Source: Photobacterium chitinilyticum
Lineage (GTDB): Bacteria > Pseudomonadota > Gammaproteobacteria > Enterobacterales > Vibrionaceae
Direction of reading: 5' to 3'
DNA: 64,000 nt
Assembly (NCBI RefSeq): GCF_004104355.1
Contig: NZ_RJLM01000004.1
Location: 372,001-436,000 of the forward strand
The notes beneath the pieces are model-generated. The model was not told the origin of the DNA. It did not search any database and saw nothing but the letters and a program-made list of their open reading frames with translations. Below, in pieces: positions 11,723 through 19,836 of the stretch. A program made the position numbers and the translations under genes. Position 1 is the stretch's first letter. Each line of letters opens with the position of its first letter.

Positions 11723-11760
11723 CTGCAAATAGGGCGATCGTAAGGTTGCTCTATTTGCAG
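11723..11760. other. Long stem-loop between torA and the globin gene
   Basis: CTGCAAATAG / CTATTTGCAG is a perfect 10-bp inverted repeat, extendable to 12 of 13 pairs, with a loop of 12 bases in the extended form. No T tract follows, so it is not a classical terminator. It may stabilise torECA mRNA or act as an operator for the globin gene. Confidence 0.5.
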
Positions 11761-11790
11761 ACGTGTGGCGTACAATAAGCAGTAAGTAAT

Positions 11791-12228
11791 ATGAAGCCTC
11801 AGCAAGAAGACATTTCCGCAGTAACCAAGCCAACAGCACCTGTATATGGTGTTGGAGACAGTACCCTGCAAGCAGCAGGAGGAGAAGCTGGCGTTAGAGA
11901 GCTAGTGGATAAATTCTACAATTATATGGACACTTTGCCAGAAGCCGAAGCGATCCGGACAATGCATGCAGATGATTTAACAGAGTCGAGAGAAAAGCTA
12001 ACGACATTCCTTATTGGTTGGATGGGGGGACCATCACGCTATGCTGAAAAATTCGGAAGTATCAATATTCCTGGTGCTCACAGTCATCTGGCAATAGGTA
12101 TTGCCGAAAAAGAAGCGTGGTTGCTCTGTATGCAAAAAGCTCTGGATGATCAGGGGTACGAAGAAGTATTCAAACGCTATGTTATGGTGCAGTTATCATT
12201 TCCGGCGGAAATGTGCCGGAATCGATAA
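11791..12228 (+). CDS. Group II truncated haemoglobin-like protein
   Basis: The 145-aa protein carries the group II truncated-globin pattern: GGEAGVRELVDKFYNYMD (A-B helices), LTTFLIGWMGGPSRYAEKFG (E-helix region with the Trp and the GGP-Y signature), AHSHLAIG containing the likely proximal His, and EAWLLCMQKAL (G helix with the conserved Trp). Such globins bind O2 or NO and are linked to nitrosative or oxygen stress. It lies 95 bases after torA on the same strand, separated by a stem-loop, so it may be co-regulated with TMAO respiration. The N-terminal ~30 residues are extra to the globin fold. The ATG has only a weak ribosome site. Confidence 0.85.
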   Translation: MKPQQEDISAVTKPTAPVYGVGDSTLQAAGGEAGVRELVDKFYNYMDTLPEAEAIRTMHADDLTESREKLTTFLIGWMGGPSRYAEKFGSINIPGAHSHLAIGIAEKEAWLLCMQKALDDQGYEEVFKRYVMVQLSFPAEMCRNR

Positions 12229-12336
12229 AGCTTTAACAGAACTTTGAATCAAACACTAGTTAGCTTCAATTTATGCCTTGTTCTAAGTGATTTTTCCTGC
12301 GCAACTACCTGAACAACTACTTATCTAGATTGGTAT

Positions 12337-12367
12337 AAGGTGGAGTCGTTGTTACTCCACCTTTTAG
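12337..12367. terminator. Bidirectional terminator-like hairpin
   Basis: AAGGTGGAGT / ACTCCACCTT is a 10-bp perfect stem with a 7-base loop and a short TTTT tail on the plus side. It sits between the end of the globin gene and the end of the minus-strand 42-aa gene, so it could serve both. Confidence 0.7.
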
Positions 12368-12378
12368 TTATAGCCCTG

Positions 12379-12507
12379 TTATTTACTGTCCCAATGCTGG
12401 CGAAAGAACTCGTCAATCGCTTCAATGGCTTTTTCAACATACTCATCCCAATCAAAGGGTTGAATATGTCTGCTTCCCTTCAGAGAGGCTCGATCAAGGC
12501 TGACCAT
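12379..12507 (-). CDS. Small uncharacterised protein, 42 aa
   Basis: This short minus-strand gene encodes a 42-residue acidic/aromatic protein that starts MVSLDRASLK and contains FDWDEYVEKAIEAIDEFF, predicted to form an amphipathic helix. The support is an exact GGAGG nine bases before the ATG, an in-frame stop a few codons upstream (so it is not a fragment of a larger frame), and a hairpin just beyond its stop. It lies 88 bases downstream of the racemase gene on the same strand and might be a second cistron. I do not recognise a family. A plus-strand frame across the same bases lacks a ribosome site and looks like a shadow. Confidence 0.62.
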   Translation of the reverse strand: MVSLDRASLKGSRHIQPFDWDEYVEKAIEAIDEFFRQHWDSK

Positions 12508-12595
12508 ATTATTCTGCCTCCAGCTGCGCTGGTTTTAAGGTTGTGGCATTAATAATTATAGATAACCGGTTTGACGCATTGCCAGGGTATGTGCG

Positions 12596-13306
12596 CTAGG
12601 CGACCAACTCGGGAGCCTCTTCTTGTGCCCACTGAATACATTGCTCGGCTAAGATATCGAGCGAATCCAGACATTGCTCCGGGTGTGATAATGTTTGCTC
12701 GGCCAAAGCGACAGGGATTTCGGTACAGCCGAAAATAACGGCTTCCGCTCCGCGTTCCAGCATTGCCTCGAAGATTGGCAGCATCAGTTGTTTACCGCGT
12801 TCGACTTCACCAGCCTTGACCGCGTAGATCCCGTCCATGACAGCCTGTTGCTCAGTCTCTGTTGTTTCGATGGCGTTTATTTGTTGCTGGGCCAACTTGG
12901 ATTGGTACATCCTCGTCATCATGGTTGCGGTAGTGGCAAGCACACCGACTTTACGGTACTGGCGTTTTTTGGCTTCGCTTACAACGCTGTCGATGATACT
13001 GATGGTATGCACATTGCAGATCTGGGTCAGGCGGGGATACCAGTAATGGGCGGTATTGCAAGGCATAACGATGCACTCGGCACCCGCTTGCTGCAGCTGT
13101 TCCATGCCCTGTTTCAGCGCCGGAAAAGGATCTTCTCCGTTGCTGATCAGGTAAGCGGTGCGATCGGGGATCTGTGGATTATTACTAACAAGCATCGGAA
13201 TATGCTGCTGATCATTGTGAGCAGGTGTTCGGGAAATAATCTTTTGCATAAATTCAACCGTTGCCAATGGCCCCATGCCACCAAGAATTCCTAATTTTCT
13301 GCTCAT
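12596..13306 (-). CDS. Aspartate/glutamate racemase family protein
   Basis: The 236-aa protein begins with the racemase fold LGILGGMGPLATVEF. It has both catalytic cysteines of this PLP-independent family: Cys83 in MPCNTAHYW and Cys194 in IFGCTEIPVAL. It interconverts L- and D-aspartate or a related amino acid by two-base chemistry; E. coli YgeA shows that substrate range varies in this family. It is transcribed divergently from the HypT-like LysR gene at 13499, suggesting local control. The ATG directly precedes SRKLGIL as in homologues. Confidence 0.9.
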   Translation of the reverse strand: MSRKLGILGGMGPLATVEFMQKIISRTPAHNDQQHIPMLVSNNPQIPDRTAYLISNGEDPFPALKQGMEQLQQAGAECIVMPCNTAHYWYPRLTQICNVHTISIIDSVVSEAKKRQYRKVGVLATTATMMTRMYQSKLAQQQINAIETTETEQQAVMDGIYAVKAGEVERGKQLMLPIFEAMLERGAEAVIFGCTEIPVALAEQTLSHPEQCLDSLDILAEQCIQWAQEEAPELVA

Positions 13307-13498
13307 GTTCTCATTCCTGCAGTATTTTTAACTGTGTTTACTATAAGACGACTGTTTTTTATTGAGAAATGCCGTTGCTGAGGCTGTCATGCCTGATCGG
13401 TATGGGTGAATGTCATAATTGTGATCAACACCGGTTGAAATATGTCTGTTTGATACTTCGGCTTCGTTATACTGCATTTTTTATTTAAAAGAATTTTT

Positions 13499-14383
13499 AT
13501 GAATATAGAAAGTAAGTGGCTGGAAGATTTTCTGGCTCTCGCTGATGTTCGAAACTTCTCTTTGGCTGCCCAGATGCGCAATGTGACCCAGCCAGCTTTT
13601 AGCCGACGAATTAAAGCGTTAGAGCATACAGTGGGTGCCGAGTTGATTGATAGGAGCAAGACGCCGGTTGCCCTGACGCCGAGTGGCCGATTGTTTCGGA
13701 TCACAGCCCGTACCCTGATGAACCAGATGATGGATGGGATAGGCCAGCTGTCTGATCTGTCAAAACTTGGCGGTAATATTGTCCGAGTCGCTGCTGCTCA
13801 CTCATTGGCAACGAACTTGGTTCCCTCTATACAACCTAAGTTACTTGCCGGAAAGCACTGCCCGCTATTGAGTGTTGAGGCAATTGATGTTGATCAGGCG
13901 ATTGAAGAGCTGCAGGAAGGTGGCTGTGATGTGCTGCTGGCTTTTGACGATGAGTTGCTAAGGCTGCCTCCGTACCAGTCTTTGCAAATTGGGCAGGCGG
14001 AACTATTGCCGGTTTGTGCCTGTGACAACGAAGGGAAACCGCTGTATCAGATTAGCAGAAACAAAGAAATACCTTGGCTGGCTTATAGTCCAAGTTCCTA
14101 TATGGGTCGACAGGTAGAGGCTATTCGAGATCAGGTCAATTTGAAGGCGGTATTTTTATCATCAATGACCGATTTGCTTAAAGTGCTGGTATTGCAGGGG
14201 CAGGGGGTCGCCTGGTTGCCTGATTATTCGATACAGGATGAGTTGGCAAGCGGTAAAGTGGCCGTGGTCGGTGATCCACATTTAAGGCTACCTATTACGT
14301 ATTATGCCTACCGTTATCAGGCCCGCTTGCATCCAGCAGGGGAGCAAGTGTGGCAGACACTTCGCACCCTGATAAGCCAGTAG
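13499..14383 (+). CDS. LysR-family regulator, HypT/YjiE-like
   Basis: The 294-aa protein has an N-terminal LysR helix-turn-helix (WLEDFLALADVRNFSLAAQ ... TQPAFSRRIKALE) and a C-terminal substrate-binding domain. The opening NIESKWLEDFLAL closely follows E. coli HypT (YjiE), a hypochlorite-responsive regulator whose control uses methionine oxidation. Whether the same sensing applies here is not shown. The 192-bp gap to the divergent racemase gene is the probable shared control region. Confidence 0.82.
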   Translation: MNIESKWLEDFLALADVRNFSLAAQMRNVTQPAFSRRIKALEHTVGAELIDRSKTPVALTPSGRLFRITARTLMNQMMDGIGQLSDLSKLGGNIVRVAAAHSLATNLVPSIQPKLLAGKHCPLLSVEAIDVDQAIEELQEGGCDVLLAFDDELLRLPPYQSLQIGQAELLPVCACDNEGKPLYQISRNKEIPWLAYSPSSYMGRQVEAIRDQVNLKAVFLSSMTDLLKVLVLQGQGVAWLPDYSIQDELASGKVAVVGDPHLRLPITYYAYRYQARLHPAGEQVWQTLRTLISQ

Positions 14384-14527
14384 AGCTATTAGGCAGCAAT
14401 ATATTGATATAAAACACATCACTGATTCCTAACCGGAATGGGTTGTCATCCTATGTTTCGCTGTTCGTTGTCAGGTCGCAATGTTAACTTTCCGCTCAGT
14501 ATGGATTGACAGAAGAGATGTTGTTGG

Positions 14528-15298
14528 ATGGATTTTTCGCTCGAGATTATAGCTCTGCTTTTTTTAGTTGCAGGCCTGGCCGGATTTATTGATGCGATAG
14601 CCGGAGGCGGTGGTTTGTTAACCGTCCCTGCGCTATTGGCGGCAGGCGTTCCGCCTGCACAGGCATTGGCGACAAATAAACTACAGGGGTCATTTGGTAG
14701 TTTTTCCGCATCCTTATATTTTGTCCGCAATGGGTTTGTGAGCCTACGCGAGATGCGCAATGCGATAGGCTGTACATTTGTTGGTTCGGCAATAGGGGCT
14801 GAATTAGTCCAGCGAATTGAGGCTGGCGTGCTAACAAGTGTGATCCCTATTTTACTGGTGTGTATTTCGCTCTATTTCCTATTGGCGCCTCAGGCAGGTA
14901 AAGGTGGCGGAACCCCGAAGTTATCGGATAACGCATTCGCGCTGACTGTCGGTGCAGGTGTCGGCTTTTATGATGGTTTCTTTGGCCCGGGGGCCGGATC
15001 ATTGTTTACGGTTGGCTTTGTCGTCATCGCCCAACTGGGCTTAGTTGAAGCCACAGCCAGAACGAAGATACTTAACTTCACCTCAAACTTTGCGGCACTG
15101 TTGTTTTTTATTTTTGCCGGGTTGCCGATTTGGGAAATTGGCTTGGTAATGGCGGTTGGTGGGTTTATGGGAGCCCGGGTAGGAGCCAAGATCGTGGTTA
15201 CTAAAGGGCGAAAGCTCATTCGACCTATGGTGGTTATTATTTCGATGGTGATGGCAATTAAATTACTGTGGGAACAAAATCCGCAATGGTTTCAATAA
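14528..15298 (+). CDS. TSUP family transporter (YfcA-like)
   Basis: The 256-aa integral membrane protein has about eight hydrophobic segments and the TauE/SafE (TSUP) halves: GFIDAIAGGGGLLTVPALL at residues 18-38, then GFYDGFFGPGAGS at about 150-162. It resembles E. coli YfcA along its length (ATNKLQGSFGSFSAS, KGRKLIRPMVVI). TSUP proteins export or import sulfite, sulfoacetate or other anionic sulfur or carbon compounds; the substrate here is unknown. Its last 41 bases overlap the 3' end of the opposing LysR gene. There is no terminator between the converging genes. Confidence 0.9.
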   Translation: MDFSLEIIALLFLVAGLAGFIDAIAGGGGLLTVPALLAAGVPPAQALATNKLQGSFGSFSASLYFVRNGFVSLREMRNAIGCTFVGSAIGAELVQRIEAGVLTSVIPILLVCISLYFLLAPQAGKGGGTPKLSDNAFALTVGAGVGFYDGFFGPGAGSLFTVGFVVIAQLGLVEATARTKILNFTSNFAALLFFIFAGLPIWEIGLVMAVGGFMGARVGAKIVVTKGRKLIRPMVVIISMVMAIKLLWEQNPQWFQ

Positions 15299-16103
15299 GG
15301 GTGCGAATTCGCACTGATTGATAACTGCTCTGGCGATAGCAAAGGTGAACCGGACGGGTGAGTTCATCAAGAAAATCGAAATGATGGCAGAATGCCGAGT
15401 CGATTTTTAATGTTTTGACGATTGATATAGGCACCAGTGCAGGTGCGACACCGCCAAGCGCTAACTGGGCCGCAGCTGTATAGGAGTCCATCTCCATCAA
15501 AGGGACAATTCCTTCTTTTTGCAGCAAGCTGGCCTGATTGGCGTTGGCGGGGTTTTTAAAGTCAGTGACGAGCAGAGCACGGGGAGTTTGCAGTTGCGGC
15601 TGGTGGCTAATGACCGTAAATCGCTCATCAAGCAGGTGCTGTGTCGATAACCCGTGTTGTGGCGGTAGGTGTCCGGCACAAAAGCCGAGAGTGGCATCGC
15701 CCGACTGGACTTTTTCGACAATTACCGGGGTATGATGGGTCGAAATTGAAATGTAAGGATCCGTTTGAAAATAGTTGCCCATCATTTCACCAAGATACCC
15801 GGCTACCAATGTTTCCGAGCTGGCGAGGGTGATGATGGTGTGATCCTGGAAGCGCTGCTGATCAAAGATCAGGCCTTTGATTTCTTTATAGCTGGGGCCA
15901 ATACTGTCAATGAGAACTATGGCGTCCGCAGTCAGTTTTATGCGGCGTCCTGAAGGTTCGATTAACTTCTTTCCCAATCTTTTCTCGAGCTGTGCAATTC
16001 GCTTGCTGACGGCGCTCTGGCTGATATACAGATAGCTGCCTGCTTTGCTCATTGTCCCTTCTTTTGCCAGTACGAGTAAGGTTTCTATTCCTTCAAGTAA
16101 CAC
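15258..16103 (-). CDS. LysR-family transcriptional regulator
   Basis: The 281-aa protein has a LysR wHTH (IETLLVLAKEGTMSKAGSYL ... SQSAVSKRIAQLEKRLGKKL) followed by a periplasmic-binding-protein-like effector domain. Its target is probably the convergent TSUP gene, whose 3' end it overlaps by 41 bases. LysR next to a TSUP exporter is a common pairing, but the overlap is end-to-end and so gives no shared promoter. The effector is unknown. Confidence 0.87.
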   Translation of the reverse strand: MLLEGIETLLVLAKEGTMSKAGSYLYISQSAVSKRIAQLEKRLGKKLIEPSGRRIKLTADAIVLIDSIGPSYKEIKGLIFDQQRFQDHTIITLASSETLVAGYLGEMMGNYFQTDPYISISTHHTPVIVEKVQSGDATLGFCAGHLPPQHGLSTQHLLDERFTVISHQPQLQTPRALLVTDFKNPANANQASLLQKEGIVPLMEMDSYTAAAQLALGGVAPALVPISIVKTLKIDSAFCHHFDFLDELTRPVHLCYRQSSYQSVRIRTLIETIADFVPTVI

Positions 16104-16175
16104 TGTAGCACTCCATCGTTAAGTTGTTAGTGATTATGTCGTTGTTGGAAGTGTGGTCAAAGAGAAGGGCAATAA

Positions 16176-16202
16176 TCAAAAGCCGGCGCACCGGCTATTT
16201 TG
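16176..16202 (-). terminator. Terminator of the MarR-family gene
   Basis: AGCCGG / CCGGCT is a 6-bp GC-rich stem with a 4-base loop. On the minus strand it is followed by TTTTGATT, three bases past the MarR stop codon. Confidence 0.75.
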
Positions 16203-16205
16203 CAG

Positions 16206-16694
16206 TTAGGGGGTGACGTCTTCTTGTTTGGTTATACTGCCGACTTCAAGTACGGCGGCAACATCAAGATGCTCGGCATTCATCATGGAAGATATTCGCT
16301 GTACCGATGAAAGCAGCAGAGACTGTTCCCACTCTTCAAGTTCTTGATAGCGGGAGACAAAGTTTTCCTGAAGCGGTAGCGGTGCTTTTGCGAGTACTTC
16401 TTTGCCCTGCTCTGTTAGATTGGCATGTACTTTCCGCTTGTCTAGCTTGCTTCGTTCACGTACGACCAACTCTCGCTTTTCCAAACGATCAAGAATTGTA
16501 GTCGCCGTCGCCTGGCTCATGTTTGTATTGTTTGATAGCTGACGAATGGTGACTTCACCTGAGTCACGAATCGCTCGCATCAGAACTAATTGAGGCCCCG
16601 TTAACCCTGCGACTTTATTGAGTTTCCTCGAGTGTAAATCGATAGCTCGAATGATTTGTCGAAGGGCAATAAGGACTTCTTCGTGCTTGTCCAT
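16206..16694 (-). CDS. MarR-family transcriptional regulator, CosR/EctR-like
   Basis: The 162-aa protein is a single MarR domain: VLIALRQIIRAIDLHSRKLN (dimer helix), LTGPQLVLMRAI, then the winged helix VTIRQLSNNTNMSQATATTI ... DKRKVHANLT. The DLHSRKLN start and the C-terminal run NAEHLDVAAVLEVGSI resemble the Vibrio CosR / EctR regulators of compatible-solute genes. That sub-family assignment is from memory and only moderately sure, and no ectoine or betaine genes are in this window. It is a single gene with its own terminator and a large upstream gap. Confidence 0.8.
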   Translation of the reverse strand: MDKHEEVLIALRQIIRAIDLHSRKLNKVAGLTGPQLVLMRAIRDSGEVTIRQLSNNTNMSQATATTILDRLEKRELVVRERSKLDKRKVHANLTEQGKEVLAKAPLPLQENFVSRYQELEEWEQSLLLSSVQRISSMMNAEHLDVAAVLEVGSITKQEDVTP

Positions 16695-17089
16695 TTAACT
16701 CTCCCAAAATAGTGTCGCGAAGTTACATCAATATTGATAAACATGAAAGGCTTAGTTGCCGTAAACACGACAAAACCTTAGTTCTTTAAAAGTATTATCG
16801 ATGTGTTGTCAAATTAACATAATTTAGGCACGGACTTTGTGATTATATACGGTACAGAGGCCTGTATATGAGCAGCGCGATCAGAGGAATTGGGTATAGA
16901 TTATTTTGTTGGCGAATTGTGTGCTTTGCAAGCTTCTCGGCTTTTTTGGTTGCAAAGTAGTGCTGATGATTACCTCACAATAAGCAGCCAGGCGCATTCC
17001 AAAGTCCTGTTATGTGGGACAACCTCTGGAACGTGCCGCCCGGCTAAGGCCCGTTTGTCGTAAATACTATATTTCTTCCCCTGTCCAGA

Positions 17090-17152
17090 GAAAGCCTGCC
17101 TGCGTCTGTGTTGTTGTGTTAACTCAACAGGATATGACGCTGGGGGGCTTTC
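17090..17152. other. 63-bp nested stem-loop
   Basis: The outer arms at 17090-17106 and 17136-17152 pair at 14 of 17 positions, ending in GAAAGCC / GGCTTTC. The loop contains a second stem (TGTTG / CAACA). No T run follows. This is strong structure for an intergenic region, so a small RNA or regulatory leader is possible. Confidence 0.45.
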
Positions 17153-17231
17153 AGGAGATTGTATCGTGACTGACGATATAGCCAGAGTTTAAGAATTGAA
17201 ACATTGCTGCAATCCCCTTAAGACTAAATTT

Positions 17232-17253
17232 AAATCCGTTGGTTTACGGATTT
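17232..17253. promoter_or_regulatory. Inverted repeat just upstream of ldtD
   Basis: AAATCCGT-N6-ACGGATTT is a perfect 8-bp inverted repeat ending 34 bases before the ldtD ATG. It could be a regulator site or an mRNA hairpin; there is no direct evidence for either. Confidence 0.4.
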
Positions 17254-17287
17254 GCCATACTTATAGTGTTGTTGATGGGGATCTCAA

Positions 17288-18973
17288 ATGGCAATGTTAA
17301 AGCTTAGTAGTCTCGGGCTTGTTCTGATGTTCGCTTATACGCAGACGGTGTCGGCCGAAATCCTACCGTCATCACCACAACCCCTTGCCGTAGTCTCTGC
17401 ACTACAGCAACCTGCAGAAGATGTACAGCAACAGCAAAAAGCAAAACAGTGGGTACATCAGGTTGCAAACAATGTATCAGCTATTCGCTACATAGATAAG
17501 CTAGCTCAGTTATACCACGCCATCGGTTATATACCGCTGTGGCAAGATACGTTTGCGGCGGCTGAATTTGAAGAGCAGCTTAGACTATTGGCGCAGTCCG
17601 GTGTTGGCACTGACTATGCTCGCCGTTATGCGCTTCTGCAGCAGTTCAAAAACTCAAATGACTGGCGTCAATATGACTTGCTGGCAACTGATTCGCTATT
17701 GGCTTACATGAGTTATATCGAGAGTTTGCCCGAATTTGGCCGAGGGTGGTTGTTTGGTGTGGGGATTGAGCCGCGTTTACCTGCACCTTCTGCCACAGGA
17801 GTAGAGCGTCTGCTCAGTGCTGTTGAGGTTGATCGGCTGCGCTTCTTTGTTACCGGCCTAAAACCCGCAGATGACCGTTACACTCAGATCCAATTGGCAA
17901 TCAATCAATTGGAACAAGCAGCCAGCCAACGTTGGCCCGGATTTTATCAACAAGGTATTATTCGCCTTGGAACCCGGCTTAAGAACCCTGATGGCTTAAT
18001 TACGACTCTCGAAAATCTTGGTGATTTGCAGGATTACGAGGCGGAGCAGTTACGTGAGGCCGAGATTCGTACCTATAATATTGATCTTGCCAATGCGATA
18101 AAAAGCTTCCAGCAAAGGCATGGCCTTAAAGTGGACGGAACGATTGGTCCAAAAACGCGATATTGGCTTGCAATGCCAGTAAAAGAGCGGATCAGAATAC
18201 TGGCTCTCAATGCCCAGCGACTGCGTTTGTGGCCGGCCGATCATCCCTCTGTGTTGATCGTTAATATCCCGGGTTACGAACTGAGCCTCTGGCTGGATAA
18301 TAAGCATGTACTCGACAGCAAGGTTATTGTCGGCAAGCCAAGTCGCCGTACTCCCCTGATGACATCGAAAGTTGCCTCGGTGGTATTCAATCCTTACTGG
18401 AATGTCCCAGTTTCTATCATGCGTAAAGATATTCTGCCCAAAGCCCGCTATGACCGTGGTTATCTGTATCGTAATGATTTTGCAGTGATACGTAGCTGGA
18501 CAAGTTCCGAACAGATCCCGATCCATACGATTGACTGGCGGATTGTGAACGCAAAAGCGTTTCCGTATCGGTTGCGACAAAAGCCGGGCAAAAAAAATGC
18601 GCTCGGTCGATTTAAGTTTAACATCCCGAATGACAATTCAATTTACCTCCACGATACACCGGCTAAAAGCCTGTTTAATAAAGACGAAAGGGCATTTAGT
18701 TCCGGCTGTGTCAGAGTTGAGCAAGCCGATATCTTGGCGATGATTTTGCTTAATTACTCAGGTGTAACGGAGCAGCGCGTCAATGAGCTTAAAGCGAGAA
18801 CAAAAACCAAGACTGTCGGTTTAAACAATCAGGTTAAGGTACATGTGATTTATCAGACAGCCTGGGTGGATAACCAAGGGTTGGTAAATTTCCGTGATGA
18901 TGTCTATAGCTACGATCGAATAAGCGAGATGTCTCAAAAGGAAGAAAAACTTACAATTATTTACCATGAATAA
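17288..18973 (+). CDS. ldtD: L,D-transpeptidase LdtD (YcbB type)
   Basis: The 561-aa protein has an N-terminal signal/anchor (residues ~1-24, ending VSA), a YcbB scaffold domain, a peptidoglycan-binding module near residues 245-300 (AIKSFQQRHGLKVDGTIGPKT) and a C-terminal YkuD catalytic domain. The active-site motif is YLHDTPAKSLF ... SSGCVRV, with the nucleophile Cys474. It makes 3-3 meso-DAP crosslinks in peptidoglycan and confers beta-lactam tolerance in E. coli. It is followed by mepK and gloC, the same order as ycbB-ycbK-ycbL after mukB in E. coli. GGGG eight bases before the ATG supports this start. Confidence 0.95.
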   Translation: MAMLKLSSLGLVLMFAYTQTVSAEILPSSPQPLAVVSALQQPAEDVQQQQKAKQWVHQVANNVSAIRYIDKLAQLYHAIGYIPLWQDTFAAAEFEEQLRLLAQSGVGTDYARRYALLQQFKNSNDWRQYDLLATDSLLAYMSYIESLPEFGRGWLFGVGIEPRLPAPSATGVERLLSAVEVDRLRFFVTGLKPADDRYTQIQLAINQLEQAASQRWPGFYQQGIIRLGTRLKNPDGLITTLENLGDLQDYEAEQLREAEIRTYNIDLANAIKSFQQRHGLKVDGTIGPKTRYWLAMPVKERIRILALNAQRLRLWPADHPSVLIVNIPGYELSLWLDNKHVLDSKVIVGKPSRRTPLMTSKVASVVFNPYWNVPVSIMRKDILPKARYDRGYLYRNDFAVIRSWTSSEQIPIHTIDWRIVNAKAFPYRLRQKPGKKNALGRFKFNIPNDNSIYLHDTPAKSLFNKDERAFSSGCVRVEQADILAMILLNYSGVTEQRVNELKARTKTKTVGLNNQVKVHVIYQTAWVDNQGLVNFRDDVYSYDRISEMSQKEEKLTIIYHE

Positions 18974-19125
18974 ATTTCTTATAAGTCAGTAATTAGGCGA
19001 TAGATGCACAATAACTAAGCGTTTTATTGCCTGTAACAGGTTTGACTGAACAAAAACTGAACGGTATCTTGCTTTTCGATTCACAGCTTTAGCCCGATAT
19101 TAGCAAGAAAGTGGTTTTGTTTAGG

Positions 19126-19674
19126 ATGTCTGAGATTGATTACAAGCGCCGTCAGTTATTAGTTGCAGGGGGACTGGCGGTTGGCGCATGTTTAGTGCCA
19201 GGAGTGGCATTTTCCAGCCCATATACAGCAACGAGCGCGCGAAAAATTTCGCTGTGTAATATTCACACCCGAGAGGATCTGGAAACCCAGTACTTTGACG
19301 GTAAAAACTATGTCAAGGAAGAACTGAAACGAATTAACCATATCTGCCGTGATTTTCGTCGTAATGAAGTCGCAAATATGGATCGACGTTTGTTTGATGC
19401 GATTGCCGAAATTCAGGCTGGCTTGGGCCATAAAGGGCAAGTGCGGATTATCTCCGGCTACCGTTCCCCCGAAACCAACCAGGCGTTACAGAAAACTGGA
19501 GGGGTAGCAAAAAAGAGCTACCATATGAAAGGGGAAGCGATTGATTTCAACCTTGAAGGGGTGCCGCTATCGAAGATTCGCAATGCAGCCCTTGAGTTAC
19601 GCCTTGGTGGCGTAGGTTATTACCCGAAGAGTGGTTTCGTCCATATCGATACAGGCCCAGTTCGCCGTTGGTAA
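19126..19674 (+). CDS. mepK: MepK-like murein endopeptidase (YcbK, M15/DUF882)
   Basis: From ATG 19126 the protein is 182 aa, the same length as E. coli YcbK; an upstream GTG at 19111 would add five unaligned residues. It has a twin-arginine-type export signal (KRRQLLVAGG, residues 7-16) and the zinc-peptidase residues His133 (SYHMKGEAIDF), Asp140 and His173 (FVHIDTGP). MepK cleaves mDAP-mDAP (3-3) crosslinks, so it undoes the product of its neighbour LdtD. It follows ldtD by 150 bases. Confidence 0.93.
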   Translation: MSEIDYKRRQLLVAGGLAVGACLVPGVAFSSPYTATSARKISLCNIHTREDLETQYFDGKNYVKEELKRINHICRDFRRNEVANMDRRLFDAIAEIQAGLGHKGQVRIISGYRSPETNQALQKTGGVAKKSYHMKGEAIDFNLEGVPLSKIRNAALELRLGGVGYYPKSGFVHIDTGPVRRW

Positions 19675-19717
19675 GTATATTCGGTTGCTCTACAAGTGAC
19701 ATTCTATCGAATAATTC

Positions 19718-19768
19718 CAAAGCCGGTTTCTATCTCCCTCTCTTGATAGCTTCCGGCTTTGTTGTTTC
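19718..19768 (+). terminator. Terminator-like hairpin after mepK
   Basis: CAAAGCCGG / CCGGCTTTG is a 9-bp outer stem that encloses CTATC / GATAG. It is followed by a short imperfect T-rich tail (TTGTTTC). Termination is likely but weak. Confidence 0.6.
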
Positions 19769-19836
19769 AGGTTTTTGTTGTTAACGCCAATGGCATGTTA
19801 TCCTGCAGCCAGATTATTGCGAGTTAGGAAAGGGCT

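Larger units (their letters stand above)
16695..17287. other. Structured intergenic region, 593 bp
   Basis: There is no protein-coding frame of note. The region contains the MarR gene promoter, a nested inverted repeat at about 16990-17041 (GGCGCATTCC ... GGAACGTGCC enclosing GTCC ... GGGAC), a large hairpin at 17090-17152 and a perfect 8-bp repeat at 17232-17253. It may encode a non-coding RNA or a long leader of ldtD. Confidence 0.5.

Noticed and set aside
12340-12552. Plus-strand 70-codon frame over the intergenic hairpin
   Set aside because: It starts inside a hairpin, has no ribosome site, and lies opposite the better supported minus-strand 42-aa gene.
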